Assembly (NCBI RefSeq): GCF_024753135.1
Contig: NZ_JANUGP010000014.1
Location: 1 to 64,000 of the forward strand
DNA: 64,000 bases
Origin: Streptomyces pyxinicus
GTDB lineage: Bacteria > Actinomycetota > Actinomycetes > Streptomycetales > Streptomycetaceae
Direction of reading: 5' to 3'
The position numbers were made by a program, and so were the translations under genes. Below, piece by piece: positions 32,442 through 40,656 of the stretch. Each line of letters begins with the position of its first letter. Positions within the stretch are counted from its first letter, which is position 1. The notes beneath the pieces were generated by a model, which was not told the origin of the DNA, ran no database searches, and saw only the letters and a program-made list of their open reading frames with translations.

Positions 32442-32754
32442 CACGGTTCTCGTCCTTTCGAGTGGCACCCGGCACGTCTCGGAGTACGGAGTACCGCGCA
32501 AGCGGTGCGTCATGCACGCGTCCGGTGACGGCCGGCGCACACGCCGTCCCGTGACCGCGGCGCACGCTTAGCCGCCGCTCACCTGGGCACTCGGGATCGG
32601 GCAGCCGTCCACGGCGGTGAGACGCCGGGGACCACGCCCGCTCTTTACTGTCCGTGAGGAGAAGCAGCACCATGTCGACCGCCCACGCCCCCGCGACCGC
32701 AGCAGCGCCCGCTTCCACGCGCCACGCCGACGCAGCCCGGGAAGGTGGTGCGTG
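32442..32754. other. Divergent intergenic region, STAS gene / amidotransferase gene
   Basis: 313 nt containing both promoters. No iron box, riboswitch or strong palindrome was seen. Short frames here lack coding-like composition. GAAGGTGG just before 32755 is the amidotransferase ribosome-binding site. Confidence 0.5.
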
Positions 32755-34536
32755 ATGTGCGGCCTTGCCGGAGAAATACGCTTCGACGGCGCGCGCCCCG
32801 ACCCGGACGCGGTCCGGCGCATGAGCGACCGGCTCGCCCCCCGGGGCCCCGACGGTGCGGGAGCCTGGTCGCGCGGCCCGGCCGCGCTGGCCCACCGCAG
32901 GCTGAAGATCATCGACCTGTCGGACCTCGGAGCCCAGCCGATGACGGACGCGGAGGACGAGGTCACCGGCGTCTTCAACGGCTGCATCTACAACTACCAG
33001 GAGCTGCGCCGCGAGCTGCGCGGCCTGGGGCACCGCTTCGTCTCCACCTCCGACACCGAGGTCGTGCTGCGGGCGTACCGGCAGTGGGGGACCGCCTGCG
33101 TCGACCACCTGTACGGCATGTTCGCCTTCGCCCTGGTGGAGCACCGCACCGGCCGGCTGATCCTGGGCCGTGACCGGCTCGGCGTCAAGCCGCTGTACCT
33201 GGCCGAGACGCCCGGACGACTGCGGTTCGCCTCCTCGCTCCCGGCCCTCCTGGCGGCCGGCGACGTGGACACCTCGCTGGACCCGGTGGCCCTGCACCAG
33301 TACCTCAGCTGGCACGCCACCGTGGCGGCGCCGCGCACCATCCTGACCGGCGTCCGCAAGCTCCCGCCGGCCACCGTGCGCGTAGTCGAGCCGGACGGCC
33401 GCCACCAGGACCACCGCTACTGGCAGCCGTCGTACACCCGCCGCCCCGAACACGCCGGCATGGGCCCGAGCGAGTGGCGGGACGCGGTCCTGGAGGCGCT
33501 GCGCACCGCCGTCCGCCGCCGCATGGTCGCCGACGTGCCCGTGGGCGTGCTGCTCTCCGGCGGCCTGGACTCCAGCCTGATCGTGGCACTGCTGGCCGAC
33601 GAGGGGCAGCGGGACCTGGCGACGTTCAGCGTGGGCTTCGAGTCCGAGGGCGGCGTCGAGGGCGACGAGTTCGCGTACTCGGACCTGATCGCCAAGGAGT
33701 TCGACACCGACCACCACCGGCTCATGGTGCCCTCCGCGCGGGTCTCGGCGGCCCTGGACGCAGCGATCGCGGCGATGAGCGAGCCGATGATCAGCCATGA
33801 CACGGTCGCCTTCCACCTGCTGTCCGAGCAGGTGGCCAAGGAGGTGAAGGTCGTCCAGAGCGGCCAGGGCGCCGACGAGGTGTTCGCCGGATACCACTGG
33901 TACCCGGAACTCGCCGCGGCCCCCCGCGCGGACGCGGCCGACCAGTACGCGCGGACCTACTTCGACCGCGGACACGACGACCTCGCCGCCATGCTCGCCC
34001 CTGACCTGCTGCCCCCGGACGACGTCTCCGGCCGCTTCGTGCGGGAGCACATGGCGGTGCCCGGCGCCGAGACCTCCCTCGACGCGGCCCTGCGGCTCGA
34101 CACGCACGTCATGCTGGTGGACGACCCGGTGAAGCGGGTCGACAACATGACGATGGACTGGGGCCTGGAAGCGCGCGTGCCCTTCCTCGACCACGAACTG
34201 GTGGAGCTGGCGGCCGCCTGCCCGCCGGAGCTCAAGCTGGCCGACGGCGGCAAAGGCGTGCTGAAGGAGGCGGGCAGGAAACTGCTGCCCCACGGTGTGG
34301 TGGACCGGCCCAAGGGCTACTTCCCCGTGCCGGCGATCACCCACATGGCCGGGCCCGTCCTGGAGCGGGTCCGCGAGGCACTGGGCGCCCCGGAGGCCAA
34401 GCGGCGCGGGCTCTTCCGGGAGTCCTGCCTCGCCGAACTGCTCGCGGCCCCCGACGAACACCGCACCAGGCGCGGGGCGAACACCCTGTGGCAGGTGGCC
34501 CTGCTGGAGATATGGCTGCAGACGCACGGCGTATGA
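32755..34536 (+). CDS. Class II glutamine amidotransferase / asparagine-synthetase-like (NAGGN amidotransferase type)
   Basis: 593 residues. The N-terminal glutaminase begins MCGLAGEIRFDG with nucleophile Cys2, then LAPRGPDGAG. The synthetase half has the PP-loop LLSGGLDSS and ends LWQVALLEIWLQTHG. Length and pattern resemble the N-acetylglutaminylglutamine amidotransferase (AsnO) group, which amidates a dipeptide osmolyte, more than housekeeping AsnB. The partner dipeptide synthase is not in the window, so the substrate is uncertain. Its stop overlaps the next ATG (ATGA), tying it to the S9 peptidase. Confidence 0.8.
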   Translation: MCGLAGEIRFDGARPDPDAVRRMSDRLAPRGPDGAGAWSRGPAALAHRRLKIIDLSDLGAQPMTDAEDEVTGVFNGCIYNYQELRRELRGLGHRFVSTSDTEVVLRAYRQWGTACVDHLYGMFAFALVEHRTGRLILGRDRLGVKPLYLAETPGRLRFASSLPALLAAGDVDTSLDPVALHQYLSWHATVAAPRTILTGVRKLPPATVRVVEPDGRHQDHRYWQPSYTRRPEHAGMGPSEWRDAVLEALRTAVRRRMVADVPVGVLLSGGLDSSLIVALLADEGQRDLATFSVGFESEGGVEGDEFAYSDLIAKEFDTDHHRLMVPSARVSAALDAAIAAMSEPMISHDTVAFHLLSEQVAKEVKVVQSGQGADEVFAGYHWYPELAAAPRADAADQYARTYFDRGHDDLAAMLAPDLLPPDDVSGRFVREHMAVPGAETSLDAALRLDTHVMLVDDPVKRVDNMTMDWGLEARVPFLDHELVELAAACPPELKLADGGKGVLKEAGRKLLPHGVVDRPKGYFPVPAITHMAGPVLERVREALGAPEAKRRGLFRESCLAELLAAPDEHRTRRGANTLWQVALLEIWLQTHGV

Positions 34537-36794
34537 CGGACGGACACGACACGCTCGGCGCCGACGGCGCGACCCGCGCCGAGGGCGCGGGCGTCACGAC
34601 GGACCAGCGGCCCGCGCCGCCGCCGACCGGGACGCCACGGCCGGACGCGAGCGCGGCGACCACCACGTCCCTGGCGTCCCCGGTGGACACGGACGGCCGC
34701 GCGCGGGCCCGGGCCGCGCCCGCCCGGGTGCCCCTGCCCGACGCCTCCGGTCCGCGTGACGCCGTCACACGGCTGATCGCCCACGGCTGCTGGTACCCGT
34801 CCGCCGACCCGGCCGGAACCCAGGTCGCCTTCATCTGCGACCGCGCGGGCGTACCCCAGCTGTGGGCGGGCTCCCTCGACGGCGACGACGTACGGCTGCT
34901 CGACGCCGGACCGGACCCCGTCCGGGAGGTGTCCTGGTCGCCCGACGGCCGCTGGATCGCCTACACCACGGTGCCCGGGGGCGGCGAGCACTCCCGGGTG
35001 CTGTGCGTACGCCCCGACGGCAGGGACCGGCACATCCTGGCCGGCGCCGAGCCGGGCACCTCGGCCTACCTCGGGTGCTGGGCGCACGACGGATCGGCCG
35101 TCGCGGTCACCGTCGCCGTCCCGTCCCCGCCGGGCCCGGTCACGGAAGGGACCGAGGCACCGGCCGAGCCGGACGGTTCCGTCGCCCGGCTGCCGGCCGG
35201 CTGGTCGGGCCGGGACGGGGGCGCCGTACACCTCGGAGCCGGCCCGCTCACCCCGACCCGACCGGACGCCACCACCGCCCTGCACACCGGCCCCGGCCGC
35301 GCGCGGACCCCGTCCGAGCTCGCCCCGGCGGCCGGTCATGGCGACGGGCTGTCCGCCTACCTGATCAACCCCGACGGTGTCGCCGCCCCGGTCCTCCTCG
35401 CCGCCGAGGAGGACGCGGCGACCCTGCGGGTGTGCGACCTCAGCCACGACGGCGCACTGGCCCTGCTGCGCCGGGGCCCCCGCGGACGCCGCGAAGCCGT
35501 CGTGCTGCGCACCGCCGACCTGGCGCCGACCTGCGTCTTCCGGGTGGCCGACGGCGATCCCTGGATCGGCAGGTTCTCGCCGCAGGCGGACACCCTGTGG
35601 CTGCGCAGCGACGCCGACCGCGAGTTCGCGGCCCTCGTCGCCGTCCGACTGGACCCCGATGGACGCCCCAGGGGCTCGTCCGTGGTGGCGGAGCGGGCGG
35701 GCAGCGACCTGGAACTGCTCGCGGGCGACCCCGGGGGCCGCGGCGCCGTACTGGCCTGGAACGCCGGGGGCGCCGGCGAGGTGGAGATCGTCGACACGCT
35801 GGCCCCCGGTGGCACCGGGCCGCTGCCGGTCCGGCCCGTCGCCCTGCCCCATGAGGTCGTGACGCGGATCGTCGACACCGGCGACGGGCACCCGGTCCTC
35901 GCCCTGTCCGGATCGCAGCGCCGGCCCGGCGTCTGGTGGCTGCGCGAGGGGGAGCACCCGGCGCGCACCCCCTGGTCGTCACGGGACGAGGACGCCGTCC
36001 CGCCGGGGCGCCCTCCGGTACGGCCCGTGCCGCTGCGCCCGACCGCGCGGGACGGGCTGCGGCTGCACGGCTGGTACTACCGCGCACCGGGACGCGGACC
36101 GGGCGAACCCGCCCCCTGCGTGATCCACCTCCACGGCGGGCCCGAGGAACAGGAACGCCCCGTCCTGAACCCGCTGTACCACGAGATCCTCGGGCGGGGG
36201 ATCGACATCTTCGCGCCCGACGTGCGCGGATCGTCCGGGCACGGCCGGTCCTTCGTCGACGCCGACCTGGGCGGCGGCCGGTTCGCCGCCCTGGACGACG
36301 TGGCCGACTGCGCCGCCCACGCGGTGCTGGCCGGTCCCGCGGACCCGTCCCGCCTCGCCGTGATGGGCCGCTCCTACGGCGGGTACCTCACCTTCGCCTC
36401 CCTCGTACGGCATCCCGACCTGTTCCGCACCGGGGTGGCGGTCTGCGGCATGTCCGACTTCGCCACCTTCTTCGAGGGCACCGAACCGTGGATCGCGCAG
36501 TCCGCGGCACACAAGTACGGCCATCCGGAACGCGACCGGGACCTGCTGCGCTCGCTGTCCCCGATGACGTACGTCGACGCGCTGCGGGTGCCGGTACTGG
36601 CGGTCCACGGGGAACACGACACCAACGTGCCGCCGGGGGAGTCGGAGCAGTTCGTGCGGGCGGCACGCGAGCGCGGACTCACCGCGCAACTGCTCACGCT
36701 CCGCGACGAGGGACACGACTTCCTGCGCGCCGCCAACCGCCGGCTGTTCCGCCGGGCCGCCGCCGACTGGCTCCAGCGGCACCTGGGCGGCTGA
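34533..36794 (+). CDS. S9-family (prolyl-oligopeptidase-like) serine peptidase
   Basis: 753 residues. Residues about 1-75 are Ala/Pro/Asp-rich and probably disordered; about 80-500 carry beta-propeller-like repeats (SWSPDGRWIAYTT). The C-terminal alpha/beta-hydrolase (about 500-753) has Ser in MGRSYGGYL, Asp in HGEHDTNVP and His in DEGHDFLRA, a complete triad. There is no signal peptide, so it is cytoplasmic. The ATGA overlap with the amidotransferase implies a shared function, such as turnover of the amidated peptide made by its neighbour. Confidence 0.9.
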   Translation: MTDGHDTLGADGATRAEGAGVTTDQRPAPPPTGTPRPDASAATTTSLASPVDTDGRARARAAPARVPLPDASGPRDAVTRLIAHGCWYPSADPAGTQVAFICDRAGVPQLWAGSLDGDDVRLLDAGPDPVREVSWSPDGRWIAYTTVPGGGEHSRVLCVRPDGRDRHILAGAEPGTSAYLGCWAHDGSAVAVTVAVPSPPGPVTEGTEAPAEPDGSVARLPAGWSGRDGGAVHLGAGPLTPTRPDATTALHTGPGRARTPSELAPAAGHGDGLSAYLINPDGVAAPVLLAAEEDAATLRVCDLSHDGALALLRRGPRGRREAVVLRTADLAPTCVFRVADGDPWIGRFSPQADTLWLRSDADREFAALVAVRLDPDGRPRGSSVVAERAGSDLELLAGDPGGRGAVLAWNAGGAGEVEIVDTLAPGGTGPLPVRPVALPHEVVTRIVDTGDGHPVLALSGSQRRPGVWWLREGEHPARTPWSSRDEDAVPPGRPPVRPVPLRPTARDGLRLHGWYYRAPGRGPGEPAPCVIHLHGGPEEQERPVLNPLYHEILGRGIDIFAPDVRGSSGHGRSFVDADLGGGRFAALDDVADCAAHAVLAGPADPSRLAVMGRSYGGYLTFASLVRHPDLFRTGVAVCGMSDFATFFEGTEPWIAQSAAHKYGHPERDRDLLRSLSPMTYVDALRVPVLAVHGEHDTNVPPGESEQFVRAARERGLTAQLLTLRDEGHDFLRAANRRLFRRAAADWLQRHLGG

Positions 36795-36806
36795 CGGCGG
36801 GGTGCC

Positions 36807-37361
36807 TCAGGAGAGGCTCGCGATCCAGGCGTCCACGGTCGTCACCCCGGCCTGGCGCGGGAACACCTTCTCCGTCAGCACGCGGTGGACCTCGGGGTCG
36901 GTGTCGGCGCAGCCGTCGGCCAGGACCGTCAGACGGTAGTCCAGGTCGGCGGCCTGGCGCAGCGTGGACAGCACGACACCGCTGGTGGCGAGGCCCGCCA
37001 GCACCAGGTGGCCGATACCGCCACCGCGCAGTACGAGGCTGAGGTCGCTGCCGGCGAAGGCGCTGACACGCTTTTTGGTCACGACGGCCTCGCCGGGCCG
37101 CGGTGCCACGTCGGCGTGGATGACGGCCCCCGGGTCGCCGTCGGCGAAGGCTCCCTCGGGCAGCGCGCCGAACATCGCGCTGGACCTGGCCTCCGGGCGG
37201 CCGACGCGGAAACCGACGACCACGTACACCACGGGCACGCCTGCTTCCCGGGCAGCGGCGACCGCACGGGCCAGCCGGCGCGTGTAGCCGGGGTCCAGGT
37301 CCGAGACGCGGTCGACGATGGCCCGCTGAAGATCCATCACGAGCAGGGCGGAGATGTTCAC
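36807..37361 (-). CDS. Cysteine-hydrolase-fold (isochorismatase-like) protein without the catalytic cysteine
   Basis: 184 residues: ALLVMDLQRAIVD (Asp), VTKKRVSAFAGSDLSLVL (Lys region) and LAGLATSGVVLSTLRQAADL. In cysteine hydrolases the last segment has T-x-x-C-V; here it is TSGVV, so Val replaces Cys. It is therefore not a standard amidohydrolase of this fold. True isochorismatases also lack the Cys, but it does not resemble DhbB otherwise. It lies 62 nt downstream of the MFS gene on the same strand. Confidence 0.75.
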   Translation of the reverse strand: MNISALLVMDLQRAIVDRVSDLDPGYTRRLARAVAAAREAGVPVVYVVVGFRVGRPEARSSAMFGALPEGAFADGDPGAVIHADVAPRPGEAVVTKKRVSAFAGSDLSLVLRGGGIGHLVLAGLATSGVVLSTLRQAADLDYRLTVLADGCADTDPEVHRVLTEKVFPRQAGVTTVDAWIASLS

Positions 37362-37423
37362 GGCGATTCCTGGGGGTCGGGGGGAACACGAGAGGTCACC
37401 GGCCTTCGGTCACCGGCCTTAGA

Positions 37424-38875
37424 TCACCGGGCTTCGGTCTGGCCGGCGTCCGCGTCACGCTGTTCGCCGACGTGTCGAAGGGAGCGGTCGAAGAGGGTCA
37501 CCAGGAGGAAGAGGACGCTGACGGCGAGCATGAAGACGGCGAGGTGGTGCAGGCCCCCGGTGTCGGCGCGGCGGCCGAAGAAGGCGCCGTTGGCGGCGGA
37601 GGCGACGATGGCACCGAGGTAGCCGAAGGTCCGCAGCAGCCCGGCCGAGGAGCCCATCCGCTCGGCGTCGGCCTGGTGGTAGACGGAGTTCTGCAGGGCG
37701 AGGCTGTTCAGACCCTGCGGCACCCCGAGGACGACCACGATGCCCAGCAGCATCCACAGCGGGCTGTCGGAGTGCAGCAGGAGCAGCAGCGCGCAGGCGG
37801 TGATCTGGCCGACGGCACCGACCAGCAGCTTGCCGCGGACCGCCGCGTGCCGGCCGGAGACGGCGGACACGACGATCGCGGTGGCGAACAGGGGAACCTG
37901 TGCCAGCCCCGCCTGCGAGGCGGTGAGCCCGCGTCCTTCCTCCGTCCACTGCGTGTAGCCGTAGAGGAACGCGTAGGTGACGACGTAGCAGAGCAGTGCT
38001 CTGACGTAGGTGGTGAGGAGCGGCCGGTTGCCCCCGAGGACGCGGACGTCGATGAAGGGCTGCCGCGCCCGCAGCTCGCGCCAGGTGAAACCGGCGCCCG
38101 CGACGACGACCAGGGCGAGCAGGTACCAGTCGCCCTCGCCCGGGTTCATGAGGAACAGCAGCAGGCAGACGAGCCCGACCGCGAAGAGGCCCATGCCCGG
38201 CAGGTCCAGGTCGGCCAGGCGGCGGCGCCCGTCGACACGCGGGGGAGCGGGGGTGGCGGGGATGCGCCGGGCGCCCAGGAAGAGGCCGGCTATCGCGAGG
38301 GGGATGTTGACGGCCAGCGTCGCACGCCAGCCGCCGACACCGATCAGCAGGCCGCCGAGGCTCGGACCGACGACGGCGATGGTCTGCGTGGTCACGGCGA
38401 GGGCGGTGAGGACGCCCGCGGGGCTCTCCCGGCCGGTGCGCCGGGCCTCGCTGCGCACCAGGTACATCGCCGCCGGATAGCCGGAACAGGTTCCGAACCC
38501 GAGCAGCACCCGGGCGGCGATGAGGACACCGAGGTTCGGGGCCAGCATGCCGACGACGCCGGCCACCCCGGTCAGCGCCGTGCCGGCCAGGAACAGCCGG
38601 CGTGGCCCGAAGAGGTCGATCAGCCGCCCCACGACGGGCTGCCCGATCGCGGTGGCGAGGTAGAGGGCGGAGATGAGCCACGCCGTACGGGAGGGCGGTG
38701 CGCCGAAGGCGGCGCCGATGGGCACCAACGACACCGAGATGATGGAGGAGTTGACCGGGTTGAGGGCCGCTCCCAGCATCATCGGCGCCATCAGACGCCG
38801 GTCGAAGCCCCCGTCGGCCGCCTTGCCCGTCTCGGGACGCGGGCGGCGCGGCAGGCGGTCCAGACCCCGGGTCAC
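37424..38875 (-). CDS. MFS transporter (multidrug type)
   Basis: 483 residues with about 12-14 hydrophobic segments. MFS motifs include GRLIDLFGPRRLFLAGTAL and, around the fifth segment, TQTIAVVGPSLGGLLIGVGGW. GTG 38875 overlaps the MarR stop (GTGA), so the two are co-translated. A MarR-coupled exporter usually handles toxic organic compounds; the substrate cannot be read from sequence. About 30 residues precede the first helix. Confidence 0.88.
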   Translation of the reverse strand: MTRGLDRLPRRPRPETGKAADGGFDRRLMAPMMLGAALNPVNSSIISVSLVPIGAAFGAPPSRTAWLISALYLATAIGQPVVGRLIDLFGPRRLFLAGTALTGVAGVVGMLAPNLGVLIAARVLLGFGTCSGYPAAMYLVRSEARRTGRESPAGVLTALAVTTQTIAVVGPSLGGLLIGVGGWRATLAVNIPLAIAGLFLGARRIPATPAPPRVDGRRRLADLDLPGMGLFAVGLVCLLLFLMNPGEGDWYLLALVVVAGAGFTWRELRARQPFIDVRVLGGNRPLLTTYVRALLCYVVTYAFLYGYTQWTEEGRGLTASQAGLAQVPLFATAIVVSAVSGRHAAVRGKLLVGAVGQITACALLLLLHSDSPLWMLLGIVVVLGVPQGLNSLALQNSVYHQADAERMGSSAGLLRTFGYLGAIVASAANGAFFGRRADTGGLHHLAVFMLAVSVLFLLVTLFDRSLRHVGEQRDADAGQTEAR

Positions 38876-39318
38876 GAGCGCGCTATCCGGTCCAGCAGGG
38901 CCGCCGCCGCCAGCAGCGTGCGGCGCTCGGCCTCCGTGCACTCGTCCTCCATGGCGCGGGCGAGCCAGCCCTCACCGGCCCGGCGGCGCTCCTCCAGGAA
39001 GGAGCGGCCGCTGTCCGTGACGAAGACCAGCTGCCGCCGCCCGTCCGCCGGATCGGGACGCCGGCCGACCAGACCGCGCTCCACCAGCACACCGACGACG
39101 GTGGCCACCGACTGGTGCCGCACCCGCTCGGCGACGGCCAGGTCACCGACCGACGCCTCACCGTCCTTGTCCAGCCGGCTGAGGACGGACGTCTGCGAGG
39201 GGGTGAGGTCACCGCGGTCGTACGACTCGCGCATACGGCGCCTGAGCCGGCTGAACACCACGCGGATCTCGTGGGCGGCGGCCGCGGCCGACTCGGACGC
39301 GCCGGAGGTTTCGGTCAT
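38872..39318 (-). CDS. MarR-family transcriptional regulator
   Basis: 148 residues. Winged helix: LTPSQTSVLSRLDKDGEASVGDLAVAERVRHQSVATVVGVL, followed by the wing GRRPDPADGRRQLVFVTDSG. MarR proteins repress a neighbouring efflux gene and release DNA on ligand binding. Coupling to the downstream MFS gene fits this. The start is ATG 39318. Confidence 0.93.
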   Translation of the reverse strand: MTETSGASESAAAAAHEIRVVFSRLRRRMRESYDRGDLTPSQTSVLSRLDKDGEASVGDLAVAERVRHQSVATVVGVLVERGLVGRRPDPADGRRQLVFVTDSGRSFLEERRRAGEGWLARAMEDECTEAERRTLLAAAALLDRIARS

Positions 39319-39394
39319 GCGGTCAGGCTAACTTGCGCAGTCTGGACTGCGCAACTGAGCCTGCGGACCTCGCCGGGTCCGACGGCCGGGCAAA

Positions 39395-39429
39395 GGAAAA
39401 GAGCCCCGCTCCGCGCGAGGCTCTTTTCC
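39395..39429. terminator. Perfect stem-loop between the MarR and CsbD genes
   Basis: GGAAAAGAGCC / GGCTCTTTTCC, an 11-bp perfect inverted repeat with a 13-nt loop and A/T-rich outer arms. It lies downstream of the minus-strand CsbD gene and looks like an intrinsic terminator insulating it from marR. Confidence 0.85.
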
Positions 39430-39462
39430 GGGGGCCGACATCGGCCGAAGGGGAAGGCGATG

Positions 39463-39636
39463 TCAGTGCTTGAAGACGTCCTTGGCCTTCTCCTTGGCCT
39501 CCCGGGCGTCGCCCTTGCTCTTCTCCGCCTGGCCCTCGGCGGCCATGCGGTCGTTTCCGAGAGCGCGGCCCAGGGATTCCTTGGTCGTGCCCTTGGCCTG
39601 CTCGGTCTTCGCCTTGGCCTTCTCGCCGGCAGTCAT
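39463..39636 (-). CDS. CsbD-family stress protein
   Basis: 57 residues of very high Lys/Glu/Ala content: EKAKAKTEQAKGTTKESLG, NDRMAAEGQAEKSKGD, ending KDVFKH. This is the CsbD pattern, a small helical protein induced by general stress under SigB in Bacillus. GGAGG lies upstream of ATG 39636. A SigB-like promoter (39686-39710) and a clear terminator make it a single-gene unit. It is shorter than most annotated genes and easily missed. Confidence 0.9.
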   Translation of the reverse strand: MTAGEKAKAKTEQAKGTTKESLGRALGNDRMAAEGQAEKSKGDAREAKEKAKDVFKH

Positions 39637-39685
39637 GGAATGCGCCTCCTGGAAGTCTCTTCTCCACTGTTGCGGTAACCGCCTC

Positions 39686-39710
39686 GTGCCCCGCCTTTCC
39701 CCTCACAAAC
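39686..39710 (-). promoter_or_regulatory. SigB-like promoter for the CsbD gene
   Basis: On the minus strand GTTT, 15 nt, then GGGCAC resembles the Streptomyces SigB-group consensus (GTTT, about 14-16 nt, GGGTAC/T) with one mismatch. It lies about 50-75 nt upstream of the CsbD start. Confidence 0.5.
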
Positions 39711-39768
39711 AAGGTGCGGCCGACGAATGCGCGAAACTGCGCAGGGAATACGGACCGGCAGGAGGTCG

Positions 39769-39945
39769 ATGCCCATGGTTCCCCTGCTGCTTGTTCTTCT
39801 GCTGATCCTGATCCTTTTCGGCGCCGGTTTCGCCGTCAACGTCCTGTGGTGGGTCGCGGTGGCCGTCCTGGTGCTGTGGCTGCTCGGCTTCGGCATGCGC
39901 TCCACCAACGCCGGCGGCACGCGCGGCCGTTGGTACCGCTGGTGA
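39769..39945 (+). CDS. Small hydrophobic membrane protein
   Basis: 58 residues, almost entirely two membrane segments (VPLLLVLLLILILFGAGFAV and WWVAVAVLVLWLLGFGMR) with a short basic tail ending RWYRW. AGGAGG precedes ATG 39769, and ATG 39775 is an alternative. It is divergent from the CsbD gene and followed by a strong terminator. Such proteins are common stress-associated genes in actinobacteria; function unknown. Confidence 0.85.
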   Translation: MPMVPLLLVLLLILILFGAGFAVNVLWWVAVAVLVLWLLGFGMRSTNAGGTRGRWYRW

Positions 39946-39972
39946 CCTGACACCCCCCAGCACCACTCTTCC

Positions 39973-40007
39973 CCGAGGGCCTGGCCGCACCATGGCCGGG
40001 CCCTCGG
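39973..40007 (+). terminator. Stem-loop after the small hydrophobic gene
   Basis: A 14-bp stem (CCGAGGGCC..., one G-T pair) with a 7-nt loop, 27 nt after the stop codon. Strong for a Streptomyces terminator although it lacks a U-run. Confidence 0.8.
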
Positions 40008-40146
40008 AACGTGAACGCCCGCATAGAGCAGGCCAAGAGAGAAGCGCGCGGCCGGCGGCGTATCAGGGGACGGCGCAGCTCCGTCGGCTGCGGTCCCTGC
40101 GCGCCGCTCTCGCCGAGGACGTCCCGCGGGGAGCGGATCGCTGGAC

Positions 40147-40177
40147 GGGCCGGGCGGCGCCTGCCGCCGCCCGGCCC
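40147..40177. terminator. Stem-loop downstream of the GHKL ATPase gene
   Basis: GGGCCGGGCGGC / GCCGCCCGGCCC perfect 12-bp stem (13 with one added pair) and short loop, 20 nt past the minus-strand gene's stop. The rest of 39946-40196 shows no gene. Confidence 0.75.
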
Positions 40178-40196
40178 GAGGCCACCACAGGGACTC

Positions 40197-40631
40197 TCAC
40201 TGCGGCGGCCGGAAGCAGGCGACGACGGTCTTGCCGCGCGGGCACGGCCTGGCCTCCCACTCGTCCGCCAGGGCATCGACGAGGAACATCCCCCGACCGC
40301 CCAGGCGCTCGGCGCTGGGGGCCCGGGGTGTCGGCAGTTCGTCCGAGGCGTCGTGGACGGCGACGTGCAGACAGCTCTGGTCCCAGGTGAGAATGAGCTG
40401 CGCGTTGCTGTGAGCGTGCGTGTGGGCGTTGGTCACCAACTCCGACACGGTCAGCAGGACGGCGTCGACGGTCTCCGGGGAACGCTCGGCCCACCCCAGG
40501 GAGTTCAGGTGCTCACGTGCCCAGTCCCGCGCCGCCTTGATTTCGGTGTTCAACGGCAGAGAGCGAGCCCAGCCCACTGCCCGGAGTGAAGATCCGTCCA
40601 CTGCATGCCCTTCCTGGTCCGCTGCGACCAC
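40197..40631 (-). CDS. GHKL ATP-binding protein (anti-sigma-factor kinase type)
   Basis: 144 residues of the RsbW/HATPase_c group: N box SELVTNAHTHAHS, then VAVHDASDELP and the glycine box RLGGRGMFLVDALADEW. Proteins of this size in Streptomyces act as anti-sigma kinases or remain uncharacterised regulators. No sigma gene is adjacent. It is followed on the same strand by a strong stem-loop. The partner is unknown. Confidence 0.85.
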   Translation of the reverse strand: MVAADQEGHAVDGSSLRAVGWARSLPLNTEIKAARDWAREHLNSLGWAERSPETVDAVLLTVSELVTNAHTHAHSNAQLILTWDQSCLHVAVHDASDELPTPRAPSAERLGGRGMFLVDALADEWEARPCPRGKTVVACFRPPQ

Positions 40632-40656
40632 GTCCGCCTACCCCGGGAAGCGGCGA

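Noticed and set aside
32392..34527. 711-codon minus-strand frame
   Set aside because: Antisense to the amidotransferase with intact Cys2 and PP-loop.
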